From Epithemia pelagica (lineage: Eukaryota; Bacillariophyta; Bacillariophyceae; Surirellales; Surirellaceae), in NCBI GenBank assembly GCA_946965045.2, contig OX337229.1:4836001-4900000 (forward strand): a stretch of DNA of 64,000 nucleotides, given 5' to 3'. Below are positions 29,706-41,100 of this stretch, piece by piece. Position 1 is the first letter of the stretch, and each line of letters opens with the position of its first letter. The notes under the pieces were generated by a model. It made no database searches and was not told the origin of the DNA. It saw nothing but the letters and a program-made list of their open reading frames with translations. The translations under genes were made by a program, and so were the position numbers.

Positions 29706-32700
29706 GGTTGGTTCTGTCCCGAAGCTGGGCTGTGCTGGGAGTGTGGTGTTGGTCTATATCCATAGGTTCCGTTGTGGGGGATGTTGGTGTGGGGGTGAAG
29801 GTGGCTGTTGGGTCGTTGATGAGGTTTGTGGCAAATTGCCAAATGTGTCGGACGTCGGTGTCAGCAAAAGAGGTGACTTTTGACATGATTTCTTTGGTGA
29901 AGTGTGGGAGGAGGGAAGGGTCGTGGTCGCGTAGGTATTCGTCCAGGAGTTCGAATTCGTGGGTTGTGTCCTGGGAGAAGGTAGTGGTGGGGATTTGGTA
30001 TAGGAGATGGTCGGGTGGGCGGTTGTTTACGTCGAGGGCGTGGTTGGTGGTGTCGTTGGAGAGGAGGTTGGTGTCGGGGGGTGGGGTGGACCTGTGGTTG
30101 GGGTGTTCGTTGGTGTGGTGGTTGGTGTCGGGTGGGGTGGAACTGGGGTTGGTTTGTTCGTTGGTGTGGTGGTGGTTGGCTTGGTCGTCGTTGTCGTCTT
30201 CGTCGTTGTCTGCGAGTGCGGCAAACTGGTTGGAGGCTTGTGTCGTGTTCGGTGGCGTGCTGGTGGTGTGGGCCGGTGTAGGGTTGTCTTTCGGGGAAGC
30301 TGGTCGTTTGCGTGTTTGGTGGGAGGGGCTGTGGTCGGTTTGTTGGTCGTCGTGGTTCGTGTATGGTTCGGGGTCGTGTGGAGGGGTGGAGGGAGGGGTG
30401 GTGAGGTCGTGAATTGTGACTGGGTTGAATCGATTGGCTAGGGCTGCGAGTCTTTTGGTGCGTTGGGCGGGGGAGGGGCGGTGCGGTGAGGGTGACGGTG
30501 GTTTGGAAGTGATGGTGGCGGCGGTGGTGGTGAGTAAATTGGTGGGGAAGGCTTGGAGTTTTTGCTGGATGTTGGTTGGAGTGACGTGGAGGGTTCCTAG
30601 GTTACAATGGAGGAATAGGTTGTGGCTTTCGGGCGAGGGATTGTGGGCGGAGTATTGGGGAAAAATTCCTCTGTAATCTTTGAGATGATAGAGGGCGTCC
30701 CAGTCGTCTGGGGTGGCGTTTGGGTTGAGGTTGTGAAGCCGGACGACCGTGCAAGTTGCAAAGTTTGTTTCAATGGTTTTGAGACTGTTTATGTACTCGG
30801 AGCGTTCGGCCTGGTTTTCTGGGAAGGGTAGGAGGTGGAATGGTATGTTGTGATACGTGAGATCTTTTTTGTTGGCTGAGGTGAAAGCTTCTGTTGCTTC
30901 GATGAGTGTGTCAAATTTGTCGGTGGAAGAGGCTGAGATGATGAGGGTGGGGATAGTGAGGTGTGGTCCTTTTGGAGATTGGTTGCCCGTGATGGTGCCG
31001 TCTCGCAGGCCGAAATGGGTGGTAAAATCGACAGACATGTGGAGATCTGCCGGTAGAAAAGGCAGGAGTTGTTGGCGGATGGTGGAGAGTATGTTGAGAA
31101 AGGCGCGTTTGTGGTAGAGGGTCTTGGAGGGGAGGCCGGCCAGGATTCCGAGGCCGCGGCACTCGGTGTGGTTGCATGCCGGTGCGTAAAGACGTAACTG
31201 TGTGGCGCGCTCGTTGATGGTGGGCTGGGATTCCGGTGTATTCGGGGGGAGTATATCTTGTTGGCCTGTTGTGGGGTCGAGGGTAAAATCGGAGTGGTGG
31301 TGGTGGTTCCACTTTTGTAAAATGAATTTTCTGGCTTGTTCATGGAAGAGTTCGGGGTCGAATTGGTCTTCCGTTGCAGCTGGCTTGATTTTGACTTGGA
31401 ATGTGGACACGTGGCCTCTGGGTGTGTTGTTGTTGGTGCCGCGCCTGGTTGGGGAGGGGATTTTGGTGTTTTGGTATGTTATCTCGTGGACTGCGAGGAG
31501 GATGGGGTGTTCCAGGGACTTGTGGTGTTCGAGCGTGCCGTCGATGATGTTTTTGATTGTCGTGCCGCTGAGGGGTGGAAGGCGTTGTTCTCGTTGCGGG
31601 TCAGCGTTGTGATGGATGTATGCGTTCCAGATGACCATGTCGAGGGGGAGCTGGTTGAGTGTGTCGTCGTCGCAGATGTAGGAGTACGGGCTGGAGGGGG
31701 TGGGTGGCTTCAAGGGGTGTTTCGACGTCTTGTAAGGATTGGTTGGAGTGGGTTTCGTGGTGGTTAGAGTGGGTGTCGGGGTGGGAGGGGTGGAGGGCAT
31801 GATGGTCTTTGGGGTGGGAATGGTGAGGGACGGTGTGTTGTTGTTGGCCGCAGGGGTAGTGGTCGTTGGTGTCGTGGTGGCCGGGGTACGGTGGACGGTG
31901 GGCGGGGATTTGGGCTGGGGTTTGGACTTGGCCTGGAGAATCTTGTTGAAATGGTTGCCGGGGGTGGATGGTTTGGATTTGTTTTTTTTGTTTTTGGTTT
32001 TGTTGATGAGCGGTGTGAGGGTGGAGATGGGAACGTGGTTCGGGTCTTGGTGGGAGAGGCGGTTTTGGTGGGCGAGGGGCAGAGCCATGGTGGATGGGAG
32101 TAGGGAGGCGAGTGTTAGTAGCGACGTAATAGGCGTAACAATTTTTGGACAAAATAGAAATTGTGAGCCGATCTGAATATGGATAGTGGTGGAGGTTGGT
32201 TGGGATTGGTGTGGTGTTGGGTGGGCCTGGGGGGTTTGGGGGTAGTGTGTGTTAGTGTGTACTGATGGGGGTTCGGTGGCACGGGGCATCTGTTTTTGGC
32301 TTGCGTTTAAGGGTTCGGTTGTTCGTTGGTGTCGGGTGGTGTCTAGGGGGTGTCTGGTTGGGCATCCGGTGGGCGTCGGAGTGCATCTGGTGTGGGGCGT
32401 GTTGGGTGTACGTGGATGGGGATGGTGTCGTTGGCGGGTGGCGCTGTGTCTGGTTGGTGTCATGATGCATCTGGTTGGGGTCGAGTTGGGTGTACGTGGT
32501 GGTGGATTGTGTTGGTGGGGAATGTTCTGGCATCTGGTTGGTGTCGTGTTTTGGCTGGTTGGGGTTGGGCTGGAGGATGGATTCTGGTTGGAGTTGGGGG
32601 AAAAGATCGGATCCGGTGTCAGTGTGGAGGTGGCAGTAGGATTGGTGTCAGAGGTGGGTGGTTGGGTGTCAGCGGGCATCTGGAGTGGTGGTTGGGGCGG

Positions 32701-33273
32701 TAGGGGGAATGTGGATTTGGTGTCGGCGCAGGTGAGAAGGGGATGGCGTCTGGTCGGGTTTGTTTGGTACTGGTGGTTGGTGATGGGCTGAGGGGGACGT
32801 GGAAGTAGTGGGCATCTGGTAGATGTATGTTGGGTTTGGCTGGGCCGGCTGTTGGGTGTCGGTAGGTTGGGACGACGTGGTTGAGGGATGGTGTCAGTGG
32901 GGCAGCTGGGAGTGTGATCGCTGGTGTAAATGGAGGGGGGTGAAGGGAACTGGTTCTGGGGACAGGGTGGGGGACGGCGGTGGGAGAGGGAAGGATGGCG
33001 TCTGGGGGGTGGGGGGATGGAAGTTTGGTTAGGTGTTAGGGACCATGGCGTGTTGGGACGAGGGGGAGGAGAGGAGCGGTGGAAGGGAAGGGATAAGGGC
33101 GATGATAATATGGGTGGAGGCCGAGGGTTGGGAGGGAGGAGACTGCCAGGAGGGAGCGGGGAGTCGAAGGGGTGTGGTGCTGGAATGGTGGGGGAATGGA
33201 GTGCCGTGCGAGGGCCAAATCGTGCCGGAAGGGCCGGTTCGAACGGCGGCTTCCGGGGCCGGTGCACTCTCAT
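29698..33273 (-). CDS. LINE ORF1, Pro/Thr/His-rich nucleic-acid-binding candidate
   Basis: An intact 1191-codon ORF from ATG 33273. About the first 570 residues are low-complexity (Pro, Thr, Ser, Asn, His and basic), with repeated short units such as TPTRC and NTPHTRC. Residues from about 570 to 960 look globular (PYSYICDDDTLNQLPLDMVI, TFQVKIKPAATEDQFD, DLHMSVDFTTHFGLRDG), then a disordered acidic/His-rich tail. I recognise no RRM, CCHC or other known domain. Its stop overlaps the ORF2 start in the sequence ATGACTAG (ORF2 ATG and ORF1 TAG), a coupled arrangement that suggests ORF2 is translated by termination-reinitiation. Confidence 0.7.
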   Translation of the reverse strand: MRVHRPRKPPFEPALPARFGPRTALHSPTIPAPHPFDSPLPPGSLLPPNPRPPPILSSPLSLPFHRSSPPPRPNTPWSLTPNQTSIPPPPRRHPSLSHRRPPPCPQNQFPSPPSIYTSDHTPSCPTDTIPQPRRPNLPTPNSRPSQTQHTSTRCPLLPRPPQPITNHQYQTNPTRRHPLLTCADTKSTFPLPPQPPLQMPADTQPPTSDTNPTATSTLTPDPIFSPNSNQNPSSSPTPTSQNTTPTRCQNIPHQHNPPPRTPNSTPTRCIMTPTRHSATRQRHHPHPRTPNTPHTRCTPTPTGCPTRHPLDTTRHQRTTEPLNASQKQMPRATEPPSVHTNTHYPQTPQAHPTPHQSQPTSTTIHIQIGSQFLFCPKIVTPITSLLTLASLLPSTMALPLAHQNRLSHQDPNHVPISTLTPLINKTKNKKNKSKPSTPGNHFNKILQAKSKPQPKSPPTVHRTPATTTPTTTTPAANNNTPSLTIPTPKTIMPSTPPTPTPTLTTTKPTPTNPYKTSKHPLKPPTPSSPYSYICDDDTLNQLPLDMVIWNAYIHHNADPQREQRLPPLSGTTIKNIIDGTLEHHKSLEHPILLAVHEITYQNTKIPSPTRRGTNNNTPRGHVSTFQVKIKPAATEDQFDPELFHEQARKFILQKWNHHHHSDFTLDPTTGQQDILPPNTPESQPTINERATQLRLYAPACNHTECRGLGILAGLPSKTLYHKRAFLNILSTIRQQLLPFLPADLHMSVDFTTHFGLRDGTITGNQSPKGPHLTIPTLIISASSTDKFDTLIEATEAFTSANKKDLTYHNIPFHLLPFPENQAERSEYINSLKTIETNFATCTVVRLHNLNPNATPDDWDALYHLKDYRGIFPQYSAHNPSPESHNLFLHCNLGTLHVTPTNIQQKLQAFPTNLLTTTAATITSKPPSPSPHRPSPAQRTKRLAALANRFNPVTIHDLTTPPSTPPHDPEPYTNHDDQQTDHSPSHQTRKRPASPKDNPTPAHTTSTPPNTTQASNQFAALADNDEDDNDDQANHHHTNEQTNPSSTPPDTNHHTNEHPNHRSTPPPDTNLLSNDTTNHALDVNNRPPDHLLYQIPTTTFSQDTTHEFELLDEYLRDHDPSLLPHFTKEIMSKVTSFADTDVRHIWQFATNLINDPTATFTPTPTSPTTEPMDIDQHHTPSTAQLRDRTNHD

Positions 33274-33450
33274 CGTAGCTACCAGGAAGTCGACTGGGTG
33301 GCTTGGGTTTGGTTGGGTCTCGCTGATGCGTCAATCGTTTCGTCTATCGTCGTTTCGTCTCGATGTTCTTGAGTTGCGCTTTCTCTTTTTTGGTTGTAAC
33401 AGTAATCAGGAGAGGTGTGTGTTGGGAAAAATGAAGCCTGCCATGGTGTG

Positions 33451-34356
33451 ACGGTGTGACAGCGCTGTCAATCACGATATATAAACATATTATCCTCATA
33501 TATAGTGGATATTGAAAGGACTACACAAGAAATCAGAGTCGTTGGCCATATTTCATTCATTCATAGATGGATATGGTTACGTAGAGAAGTATGGGCATTA
33601 ATTTAGAAAATGTACAGATAATCACTATTGTAATCTGGGACCAATAAATTCATATCGGGGTGAAATAAGGAAATCTTTATCGGAAGAATGAAGATTCGTA
33701 CAATGAAGAATCGGTTTATATGAGAATTCCCAGCTTGGTTTTATGTTGGAAATAAGTATTAAATGAAAATATAGACAAAAATATGGTCTTAATGAAGGCA
33801 TGTCGGGCTTACACGTGTAATAGTCAATTTGTAGTATGCATTTTGACTCATGAAAACTCATTTGTAATTTGTAGAAGACAAATGGGGCGTAAAATGGCCA
33901 ATTTTGACAAGATGTGCGATGTGTCTGACACAAATCCGACATATTGACCTACGCCATTCGACAAATCGACTAATGGGACATAATCGCAGAAGGGTCGCAA
34001 ATATGCCTTTGGGGGACAAAAATGAGAGACGGGGGACGATTTCTGAACGATGGTGTCAAATTTTGCATGGAGAGTTTTCAATGGAAAAGTCATGAATTGG
34101 TGCGGTCCTACCATTGCCATTGTCGATATGACTATTAGTACGATGTATCTGCAGAAGGCCGTCATCAACGGCATCATGGAGGAGGCGTATGAGGACGATA
34201 CCTGAGACGGACACATAAATTTTTTTTTCGAAAACAAAACGATAGGAAATGATAACTCGTTAGGAAATTCAACGCTAGAAAAGAACGATGGGGTGTGAAA
34301 TCGGACAAATTACAAATGAAAATGCGACTCGTCCATTTGTGGAATGCGCAATTTGT
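33451..34356. other. Subterminal region of the Ginger-type element
   Basis: Noncoding, AT-rich, no gene supported. It holds one copy of the subterminal CATATTGAC motif (33940-33948) and several ATTTGT/ACAAAT words. The minus-strand open frames here (34237-33848, 33942-33625) lack coding character. Confidence 0.45.
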
Positions 34357-34937
34357 TCAAGGTTCCTCGGTCGACGTAAAGTGACGTCTTAGACGTTGGA
34401 CGTGACGTGACCAGGGTCAGCATGTCACGTCTCCCAAAATCTATTGACGTAGACGCGACGTTGAAGAAAAGAAATCTACCTTTAGTATACTGCCACCCAT
34501 GCCACTCCTTACGTTCATTTTAAGTGTGTTTTAGCAATCCTGATGTAACAATTGACAAGGTAACAGGTAACAAGCATGCAGATGCATTTGTCCCCACACC
34601 CCGTGATCTCTTACACAACACTGAGATGTCTGGCGGGACTCACTAGCCAATCAACAACATACACACGTAACACTAGAAGACATTCGTCTGCCTATTTGGT
34701 GTCATCAAGCATAGTAAGGCAAAGGAAGAGGCAATAAGGATGAAGGATGGAGGGGTCTTCAGCACCAGCAATACGGAGTAGCAACAATAGCTTCAACTAT
34801 GTGTATTAATGCAAGTATCTATCGTAGTCATATCCGCTGTCAACGTCTCTCAGCGTCTCTCAACGTCTACGTCTACGTCCACCGTCAATCCGTCACGTCC
34901 ACGAAAATCCATTGACGTGACGTACGAGGAACCTTGA
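34357..34937. mobile_element. MITE nested in the right end of the Ginger-type element
   Basis: 581 bp bounded by the 13-bp inverted repeat TCAAGGTTCCTCG (34357-34369 and inverted at 34925-34937), flanked by the 5-bp direct repeat TTTGT (34352-34356; 34938-34942). Both subterminal regions are packed with GACGT/ACGTC words (GACGTGACG, ACGTCTACGTC). There is no coding capacity. Removing it with one TTTGT restores an uninterrupted ATTTGTTGGGTAACA terminus of the host element, which supports both calls. Confidence 0.85.
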
Positions 34938-34955
34938 TTTGTTGGGTAACAGCAC

Positions 34956-35183
34956 CATTTCAATCAAAGAGACTACCTACCTAATACATTCGTTTCCGAT
35001 TTAACGAGTGCCTTCAGATGCGTACAACACAGCTCTATGATGTACACCGCATTCTTGATCGAAGGGAAATGAGCAAATAACAAGAGAAGCACACTTGCTT
35101 GTCCAAAGAAGTTGATCGAATCTGACGAGTATCGCACAGAGAGTCGTGAAAGGGACTACCTACACCGTGTTGTATCGTTGATC
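34956..35183. promoter_or_regulatory. 5' region of the ATM-type kinase gene
   Basis: The only sequence between the transposon target duplication and the kinase start codon. The frame is open from 35112 without an ATG, so translation most likely starts at ATG 35184. No core promoter element is recognisable. Confidence 0.35.
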
Positions 35184-38100
35184 ATGTCGATTTTTGATGA
35201 AATCATGTCCATCGCCACGGAGATGAGGGAGGAATCGACTTTGAGCAAACGCCGAGAAGCTGGGCGTCGGCTGGAACAGCGACTGTCTTCAGCTCGAGTA
35301 CGACAACAGCTGGTGACCGAGGGAGGACGCAATGGCCATCACGCATTGGCGGAAGTATGGAGATACATCGTGAGCAATTCCATCGCATTTGTGGAAAAGA
35401 TTGCCGAGTCGAAATCAAAGTTGACAAAAGCCGACATTCTCATTGCATTCTCGATTGTGAAGTGCTGTGATCTTCCCGAAGATTCCTTGTCGTCGCATGA
35501 AGCAATGATTCACGGGAATTTCCGACTTTCTCGAAAAGAGGTAAAGGCAGTTATCAATTTTTGCCTACGGCTTCTGAATGACGACGAAGCGATCGGCGTC
35601 GCAGAGCTCGACCTGCTGGATATGCTCGCCTTTCTTGCAGGAAACCGGGGATATATGGCTTATCTCAGATCACAGAACGAAATTCAGGTCATCTTGGTAG
35701 AGGTCGAAAAAAGAATAGCAGACGGCAGTCTTTCGCAGAACGTTCAACAGAAAGCTGCCATTATATTTCACGATCTCTGTACTTGTATCGGTAATCTGGG
35801 TCTGGAGATGACATCTTTGGTTGCCGGATGCGTGAAAATGGTGTCTTTGTGGTGTCGAAGCCCCAACTTATTGAATGACAGCAGCTCGTTTGCCTTGACT
35901 TCACCTCTTCTCGCGGGTCTTACAATTGTTTTGCAAAACAATGTGGAACAAGCTGTCGCCGCATTGTCTCGGTACGGTCGAGCAATCTTCAAGCACGCAA
36001 AATATCGCTACCAAAGCGTGCCAGATCGGGGACAAAGACAAGTGCTGAATCAGTACTTCATATGTCACCTGTAAGTATCTTCGGGCCACATGTCAATTTC
36101 TCGAAGTCCGTTTCTGAACATGCCGCAGAATTGTTGCGCAGACAGCTGGCGAATTTAGTGGTCTCCTTCCTGGAGATCTCGGGGACCTTGGAGAGGCCAC
36201 TCTGACCCAAAGGCAGATTGGTGACCTGCTGCAGCTTTCCATGGATCGAAGCGGAGAAGTTTCTGTTTCATCACGGCCCAAGGATCAAGGAACCGAAAGA
36301 TTGGACGAAATACAGAAGACCCAATTGGAATTGACTGCTCGATTGATATCATGTGGGCAACGACTGGCTCTTTGTCGACTTGAGCAAGAGAACATGGGAA
36401 ACCTAAAACAACTCATGTTTAGTATGATCGACAATTTACCAAAGTTTGATGACCTTCCACGCTCGGATGACGTGAGAGAAACCTTTGCACCCAGCCCTTC
36501 TTCCGTTGTTGCGCAGACTCCATTCATGAGCCGCGTCTTAAAAGACCTGTTTGTGGCCGCATCCGAAACATTGTCGGCGCCGTCGAGCCAACCTATCAGC
36601 TCGGATATCGATGATGGGCGTCTTCCGATCTTTGCTGCCTTAAAAGAATCGATGTTGAGCGAGGATCGAGTTTCAGTCGACCGCATTGCCACCAGATCGT
36701 TGTTGCAGATTGTGGCTGCTTGTGCCGAGGCGTTTCCATCTGGAGCATGCTGGGCAAGTCGTTCTTTTTCGTGTTGGTCTGAAATACCGTCGAAGCAGCG
36801 GGATCTTGAGTACAACAGACAGGTTCACAGCTGTGATCCTCAAGATCTTGCAGCAGTTGTCATGGTTGTTGCTCGTATCCTAGAGTCCCATGGTGACCAT
36901 GACGGCGATACAGGATGCCAAAAGTGGGCTCTTCGTTGTCTCATTCGATTGGCGAAAGCCACCTCTTGTCTAACCTTGGTAACACCAGACTGTGATACAG
37001 CTATCCTTGGCAGTGTCTGGCAGACAGTGTGGTCCATCGTCTTCCGATCAGATCTTCGGTATTCCGCATGTACGGCGAACACAGGAAGCGACAGTGTAGC
37101 AGAACTAGTTTTGTGGACATTATCAGCCATAATACGAAATCTCTGCACGGATCCCCATCTTCGATGGATCGACAAAGTCAGAGGAAGGCGATCGTCTTTC
37201 CTTTATCGAAAGCAAGGCGACCTGTGGAATCTCCCAGTATTTTCATTGGTCGGTGACATATCGTCCCTGGCTCCTTTCGATGTCATCGTTTCACTCCTCC
37301 ATAGCGTAGGTCTCAGTGAAGGATCTGATTCGGTTGGTCATGGTCTAAAGTTCAAGGTGCACCTTTTGAAGACTCTACCAGAATTGTCGAGGAGGTTGCG
37401 GCTCATTAACTTTTGTCTCTGTCAAATATCAACCGAAGGACAAAGTCCTTTGATCGGAGCTGCGGTAACATCGCTTGCAGCTCTTCTTCATGGTCAAGAC
37501 TCAAAATGGTCGACATCTTTGCACCACATTTGCTGTGATCTCCCTGTGTTGGAGCTACCAACTATAAAACAATTTGATAAGCATACAAGTACCAACCTGT
37601 ACGACATTCTGTGGAGCCATCCCAAACCTTTAATAAATGCAGATGAAAGGATTGAGCAACGAATGGATTCAGTTTCAATAGTCAAAACTCGTCTGGAAAA
37701 CGCTATTTGTTTCGAAGACAAAACTCTCCGTTCTCTGGACATATTGGCGGCCTCGCAGTCTCACAATATCTCCACTTCTTTGGAGGGAGTTTTCGGGGAC
37801 TTCGTTGGACGCAATATGGAGAGTATTGATGACGAGTCAACTGCCCTTGGAGAGATCCGCCAAGTTATCGAGTCTAGTCTCCTTAGGCTAAAATTTGGTG
37901 TTTGCGTGTTCATGGGTCGAAACAAGGAGTCAATATCGGACGACTGTTTCCATGGTTTGTCGCTTCAACTGAGTCAACTTCTACAACAAGTCGCTCGTCA
38001 AGTCCAGGTTGTAATCCGCGATGCCCCGAATGTATTGGATGACGTTTATTGTGTTGTCAACTTCATCATCCGCGTGACCTCACTTGAACAATTGGATCTA

Positions 38101-41100
38101 CCAAGTACTTTGCTGGACGATTCTCAGGATTTTACATCGGAACTTGAGAAGTGGTTGGCTTTGTATGAAAACGAAGATGTGAGGATTGGATATGATCCTG
38201 TTTCTCCGAGAAAACAAAATCAACCATGTCCTGTTTCAGCGCTTGACCTCGACGATGACGACCTGGAGAATCGTATTCAAAACGAAGAAAGCTCGAGCAG
38301 CTCTCGCAAAAGAGTCAAGTCTGTGCTACAGCAGTCAAGCTTCAAGCGACCAAGGAAAGCTCTGAATGTGAAATCGCTGACACAGGTTGCGTTGAAAGTT
38401 GTTCGTTTATTGCTTGCTATGAAGCCAAACTTGCGCACAATGCGATTCATAATTGAGAAGCTTCTTGGAGTTGATCTTGACAAACCAATCGCATATTATG
38501 ATTCCAACCTTGTGGTAGACCCATACCTGAGTGCATCTTTAACTCGGCTTTTTTCACCATTACTACGTTTTCACGACAGTACGGCGGGTTCTGGTGCTTC
38601 TCTTCTTTGCCGCCTTGTCTTGATGACACGGAGAAACTCGCCTCCCCATTCTCTACTACATATGTTCGGCTACCGAGAATGTGCTTCTTTTTGTCTGGAC
38701 GATGGATGGAAAGGACTCCCAGCGCAAACGCAGTCTGATGCGAAAGAGTTGTTGACGATTTGGACTGAGTTGGACCCAGCAGATCGCAGGAGCTTTTCCC
38801 TACGGCCCTCCGTGAGAGCTCTTTCCATATCCACCATGTGCGAAGCTTACGCAGGTGGTGGTGACGTGATCCGTGACCAGTGGGTACAGGAGCATCCCAG
38901 ACATGTAATATCGTCGTTCTATGATCGCAGTTTCCTCGTTCGCAAAGTTGCATCGGTTGGTTTGACGTTCTCACTTGAGGTTGCATTGAGACACGATCAA
39001 GTTGCTGACTCAGCAATACGAAACTTACCTCCAGTTTCAAGTCGCGGTGATTCCTTCAGGGAATGGTACAAGTCTGGGAATGGTGAGGGCGGCATACAGG
39101 ACAGACAGACATGGGAGGATTCTCGTAAAGGGCTTGAGTTCTTTTGTTTATATTCCAAGGCACTTTTTGGTGGATATTCCAAGGCACAGAAGCGGCAAGA
39201 GTCGTTGCTTTTCGGCCTTTGTGAAATTGCCCATGATCGCAGCGATCTCGAAGTTGCCTGCTTTATGTTTACTGATTTTCTTGCCTTTCATTGTGGCTTT
39301 GGAACAGCAGAAATGATGTTAACAGCATCGCTCGATAGTCTTATTCAGCACTGGTGGAAAAGACAAGAAAATGGAGGTTTGTTGGAAATTCCACTTCTTT
39401 TGTCTGCGCCTAGTCTCCTTCGGTTTCTTGTTCGAACAGGTTCGACTTCATGCTTTCATGACACCAGTGACAATGTCTTTAACAACCTACGAACACATGC
39501 CGCCAACGAGTTCTTCGCCAGATATGCTCGTTACACCCTTCCTGGTCTTCTGGTATCATTGCATGACACTGGTCTTTCCGACAAGAGGCTTGTCGACTTG
39601 TGTTCAATATACGACAAAGAAGGGGACGAAGAAGAAACGATTTCTAAACTTATTCGAGGCCACATATCGAGTTTGACTGCCTTTACAAGCTTTTTGGAAT
39701 GCCTCTCACCGATAGAAGAACAAATCTCCTTGAAGTTAACTGAAGTGATCCAACGTTACGGGGAAGCCCCAGGACTTGTTCAACTTAGAACACGACACAT
39801 ATCGTCAACAGCAAAGTATTTCATCGAGTATGCATCTACAGCTACCGATACTGCTAAACCACACGATTTCCTCTCTCGGATTGTTGATAAATTCTCTGAG
39901 CTCTCGGGTGTTGTCAGTGAGAGTGGTGTTACGGATCCTTTTCGACAAGTTGGTCTCACCCTATCTGAAGTCTGTATTGCATCACGATCCTGGACTAGTA
40001 CTTTAGCCGTGGAATGGTTGGGACTACGGAGGATCCAAAACATGAAGATTTTGTGGAGCATCATATCTCGAGGCTCAGCAAGAAGGAGAACAGATTTGCA
40101 GATTGAATTTTTGTTTCTCTTGTTCTCTGATATCTGCTGTAATTGTACATCAACTCCGTTACTTGTTGAAGCTCTGAACCATTTGCGACATATTTTGGTA
40201 CACCTTACTGCGGAGACGACGTCGGTTAGATTATCTCGCGATGTTGGTGTGAAGAACGAACTCAGAGTTCTTTTCTGCTCCATCCTTCGACTTCGTCAGC
40301 GTCTAGAGTCAGACGCAAAGAGAATCCCAAGCACATCGTCGACATTGCATGATATATTAGAAAGACGAGCGCGAGGTTTGGCGGTTGATATATCGTTCAG
40401 TGCGATTATGATCGATACAGAACATAGTTCTGAACAATTTGGGAATGGAAAACCAAAGGATGAAGAAGATTATGTGGAACTCATGAAATGCTCAGGCACA
40501 GTCCTCAAACTCATTGTAGAAAATTGCAGTCTTCTTGGTTTACAGAAATGTGATGTAAGAATGTCTGTACCCACGCTGCTTGGAGACGATCGAGACTATA
40601 AGATCTATTGCAACGAACTTGGGTTGGGGACGAGCATTACAGAAGACATGCACAGGGCGGACATATATCATCGTCTTACTTCGAAACGTCCATTTGTACT
40701 GGTGACCGAAAGTACGAAGGGAGGGCTTTCTCCACACCAACATCTTTTGTTGTCGGAGTTACAAAATTTGTTCTTGTATCTTTCATCAACAAAGACACAA
40801 GAGTGCGTTGGATATGAAGGAGTCCACTTACTTCGGAATCTAGCAATGATATGTTTGGGCGCTCCCGATGAAATTTGCGCTGCGGCAAGCCGCTGCATCG
40901 GAGCATTGCACGCATTTCAGGATTGTGACGAAGTTTTATCCCCTGGTAGCTCATACCTTGGTGATGATCCTGTCGTTGAGGGTCAGCTTGCAGGAGTGTT
41001 AGAAGGGAGATGTCTCGAACTATTGATCGGCATAGCAAAGTCACCCTGTGTTTCAACAGCGGTGATCGCCATGGATTCTTCGAAAGCACTTCTGTCAGGT

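Larger units (their letters stand above)
25864..33450 (-). mobile_element. Non-LTR retrotransposon with restriction-like endonuclease, nested insertion
   Basis: Two overlapping minus-strand ORFs (ORF1 33273-29698; ORF2 29705-25872) have the LINE order nucleic-acid-binding ORF1, then zinc fingers, reverse transcriptase and endonuclease. The plus strand here is extremely G/T-rich and C-poor, unlike both flanks, so the boundaries can be seen as composition breaks near 25.87 and 33.4 kb. I found no poly(A) tail or target duplication, so the ends are approximate. It interrupts the 5' side of the Ginger-type element. Two nonsense codons in ORF2 make this copy inactive. Confidence 0.8.
18680..34951. 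mobile_element. Ginger-type integrase DNA transposon, 16.3 kb including nested insertions
   Basis: The ends are exact 15-bp inverted repeats: TGTTACCCAACAAAT at 18680-18694 and its reverse complement at 34937-34951. They are flanked by the 4-bp direct repeat GCAC (18676-18679 and 34952-34955). TGTTA fits the TGTNR start and 4-bp target duplication known for Ginger elements, DNA transposons whose integrase is related to that of LTR retrotransposons. Inside are two convergent genes (18789-20699 plus; 25463-20681 minus), a nested non-LTR retrotransposon (about 25.87-33.4 kb) and a nested MITE (34357-34937). A 9-bp motif CATATTGAC occurs near both ends (18707, 33940). Without the insertions the element would be roughly 8 kb. 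Confidence 0.75.

Noticed and set aside
25864-33450. Many long plus-strand ORFs rich in Gly, Val and Trp opposite the LINE
   Set aside because: They are the C-poor complement of the LINE ORFs. Stops are scarce because of strand skew; they carry no motifs.
33625-34237. Minus-strand ORFs in the Ginger subterminal region
   Set aside because: No motif, no codon bias, and they cross the transposon's structural repeats.
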